From assembly GCA_001642005.1 (NCBI GenBank), contig LWCA01000157.1, forward strand, positions 1 through 47,403: 47,403 nt of DNA, read 5' to 3'. The notes beneath the pieces are model-generated. The model searched no databases and was not told the origin of the DNA. It worked only from the letters and a program-made list of their open reading frames with translations. Source of the stretch: Intoshia linei (lineage: Eukaryota; Orthonectida; Rhopaluridae). This document shows, piece after piece, positions 46,440 to 47,403 of this stretch (its first letter is position 1; every line of letters begins with the position of its first letter). A program made the translations under genes and the position numbers.

Positions 46440-47403
46440 GATTATATTAATTATTTAAAGTTAAATTTATTTATTTGTTGGTTAAATTGGGCTAGGTTCA
46501 TAGATGTTGTGTGATTTGGTAGTTGGTTCCATCTTTTAATAACTCTATTGTAAAAGGAATTGCCATTAATTTGGTGTTGAAACAATTTTTGAATAAATTT
46601 ACATTTTGTCCTGTTTTGGAGATGTTGCGTTTGAACGGTGAAAGGACTTTTAATGTTATAATTTTATGTGTTAATCTGAGGTCCATTAAGTTTCTTCGAT
46701 AATGCAAATATCCTGATCCCATGACTGATATGCGTTTGTTTAGTGCCTCAATTCGTTTAATATCTTTCAAAACTAACGGATTCCACAATTGGGATGCATA
46801 CTTTGGAGATTATAATTATCATAATTTTGGGAAGTATAAACGTTTTAATTAGTGGCAGTAAATATTTGGGTTTGCGTAGTGATATTTTTTTTAAATGCTA
46901 AAGAGTTCTATTTTGGGGTTTAATGTTATTTTCTCTATGTGCTCAGTGAATTTTCCGTCGTCGGTTATTGTAATTCCTAGGTCTTTGACTGATGATTTTC
47001 TCTCTAACTTGTGCATTCCAATGATGAGTGTAGTTATAAAGTTATTGGCTTTATGTGTAAAGAGGAGAAAAAAGAATTTTTTGTAATTTAAAGGGAGATT
47101 CTACAGGAGACTCCAGTTTTGTATTGTATTAATGTCAATTTGTAGTTGTACTACATCGGCGTTATTGTTCATAGTTTTGTATATTTTGAGATCGTCAGCA
47201 TATTGAGGGAACTCGCAGTGTTTGATTTTATAGGAAAGGTCATTAATGAATATATTAAAAAGCATTCCAGCAATAACTCCTCCTTGGGGGCCCCACTGGG
47301 TATGTGTACATGTGGAGATGATGAGACGTCTCATCTTCTCGATTTTGGTGTTTTTTCTTGTGAATGTTGCTTTTCTTTTTGGCATTTTATTTTAAATTTC
47401 AAA
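46440..47403 (-). pseudogene. LINE (non-LTR retrotransposon) reverse transcriptase, decayed
   Basis: Read on the minus strand from the window edge, the sequence gives GPQGGVIAGMLFNIFINDLS and then FPQYADDLKIY. These are the PQG and FADD/YADD catalytic blocks of non-LTR reverse transcriptase. LQIDINTIQNW follows, and after a stop and frame changes HKLERKSSVKDLGITITDDG with KFTEHIEKI. About 46788-46500 reads MWNPLVLKDIKRIEALNKRI and HYRRNLMDLRL, the C-terminal thumb region of jockey/CR1-like elements. Stops between blocks make it a pseudogene. The N-terminal reverse transcriptase part and any endonuclease would lie beyond the window edge. Confidence 0.85.

Noticed and set aside
46895-47086. Plus-strand 63-codon ORF
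   Set aside because: Antisense of the LINE reverse transcriptase remnant.

Overview
The window is AT-rich, spliceosomal eukaryotic DNA from an animal with a compact but repeat-ridden genome. Animal-type genes can be read directly: UNC80 (NALCN channel complex), procollagen galactosyltransferase ending in KDEL, MAX, calcyphosine-like CAPSL, SLMAP, DPM3 and NUBP2. Most introns inside these genes are only about 31-50 bp, often exactly 35 bp, with GT...TTTAG ends. Strong AT bias, micro-introns and a retained neuronal gene fit a miniaturised parasitic animal, for example an orthonectid such as Intoshia or a dicyemid. That taxon call is inference.

Layout. 1-2600: repeats and transposon ends, no gene seen. 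2628-3204 (-): 5' part of PSMA6, divergent from SLMAP at 3444-8790 (+), an 18-exon FHA, coiled-coil, tail-anchored protein. 8800-11320: intergenic, with a hAT MITE. 11326-12808 (+): two unidentified exons. 12837-14579 (-): intronless COLGALT. 14580-15770: repeat-rich. 15771-17269 (-): MAX, six exons. 17300-22100: nested repeats (R1 family, hAT, Tigger/pogo) and an orphan exon. 22136-23863 (+): CAPSL, complete, five exons, tail to tail (13 bp) with DPM3 (-) at 23877-24263. 24935-25568: short unidentified exons. 26274-27430 (-): uridine-cytidine kinase-like gene, seven exons, with catalytic-site substitutions. 27500-31550: repeats, a Tc1/mariner remnant and a tentative minus-strand gene. 31601-33260 (+): TRUB2-like exons at both ends with the middle missing at an assembly N. 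33408-35298 (-): NUBP2, eight exons, complete. 35300-37000: foldback, R1, R2 and a hAT MITE. 37013-37540: unidentified exons. 38119-45661 (+): C-terminal third of UNC80 in about 17 exons. 45785 to the end: R1 copy and a decayed minus-strand LINE reverse transcriptase.

The genes are unrelated housekeeping and signalling genes and form no operon. The non-genic space is dominated by a home-grown repeat system (R1, R2, R3 and R4 below) that also fills the longer introns. All three N characters noticed (28624, 31994, 35995) fall within or at the edge of R1 copies, so the assembly is least trustworthy there. Exon joins were deduced by hand from reading frame, GT/AG sites and remembered family sequences; no search was run.
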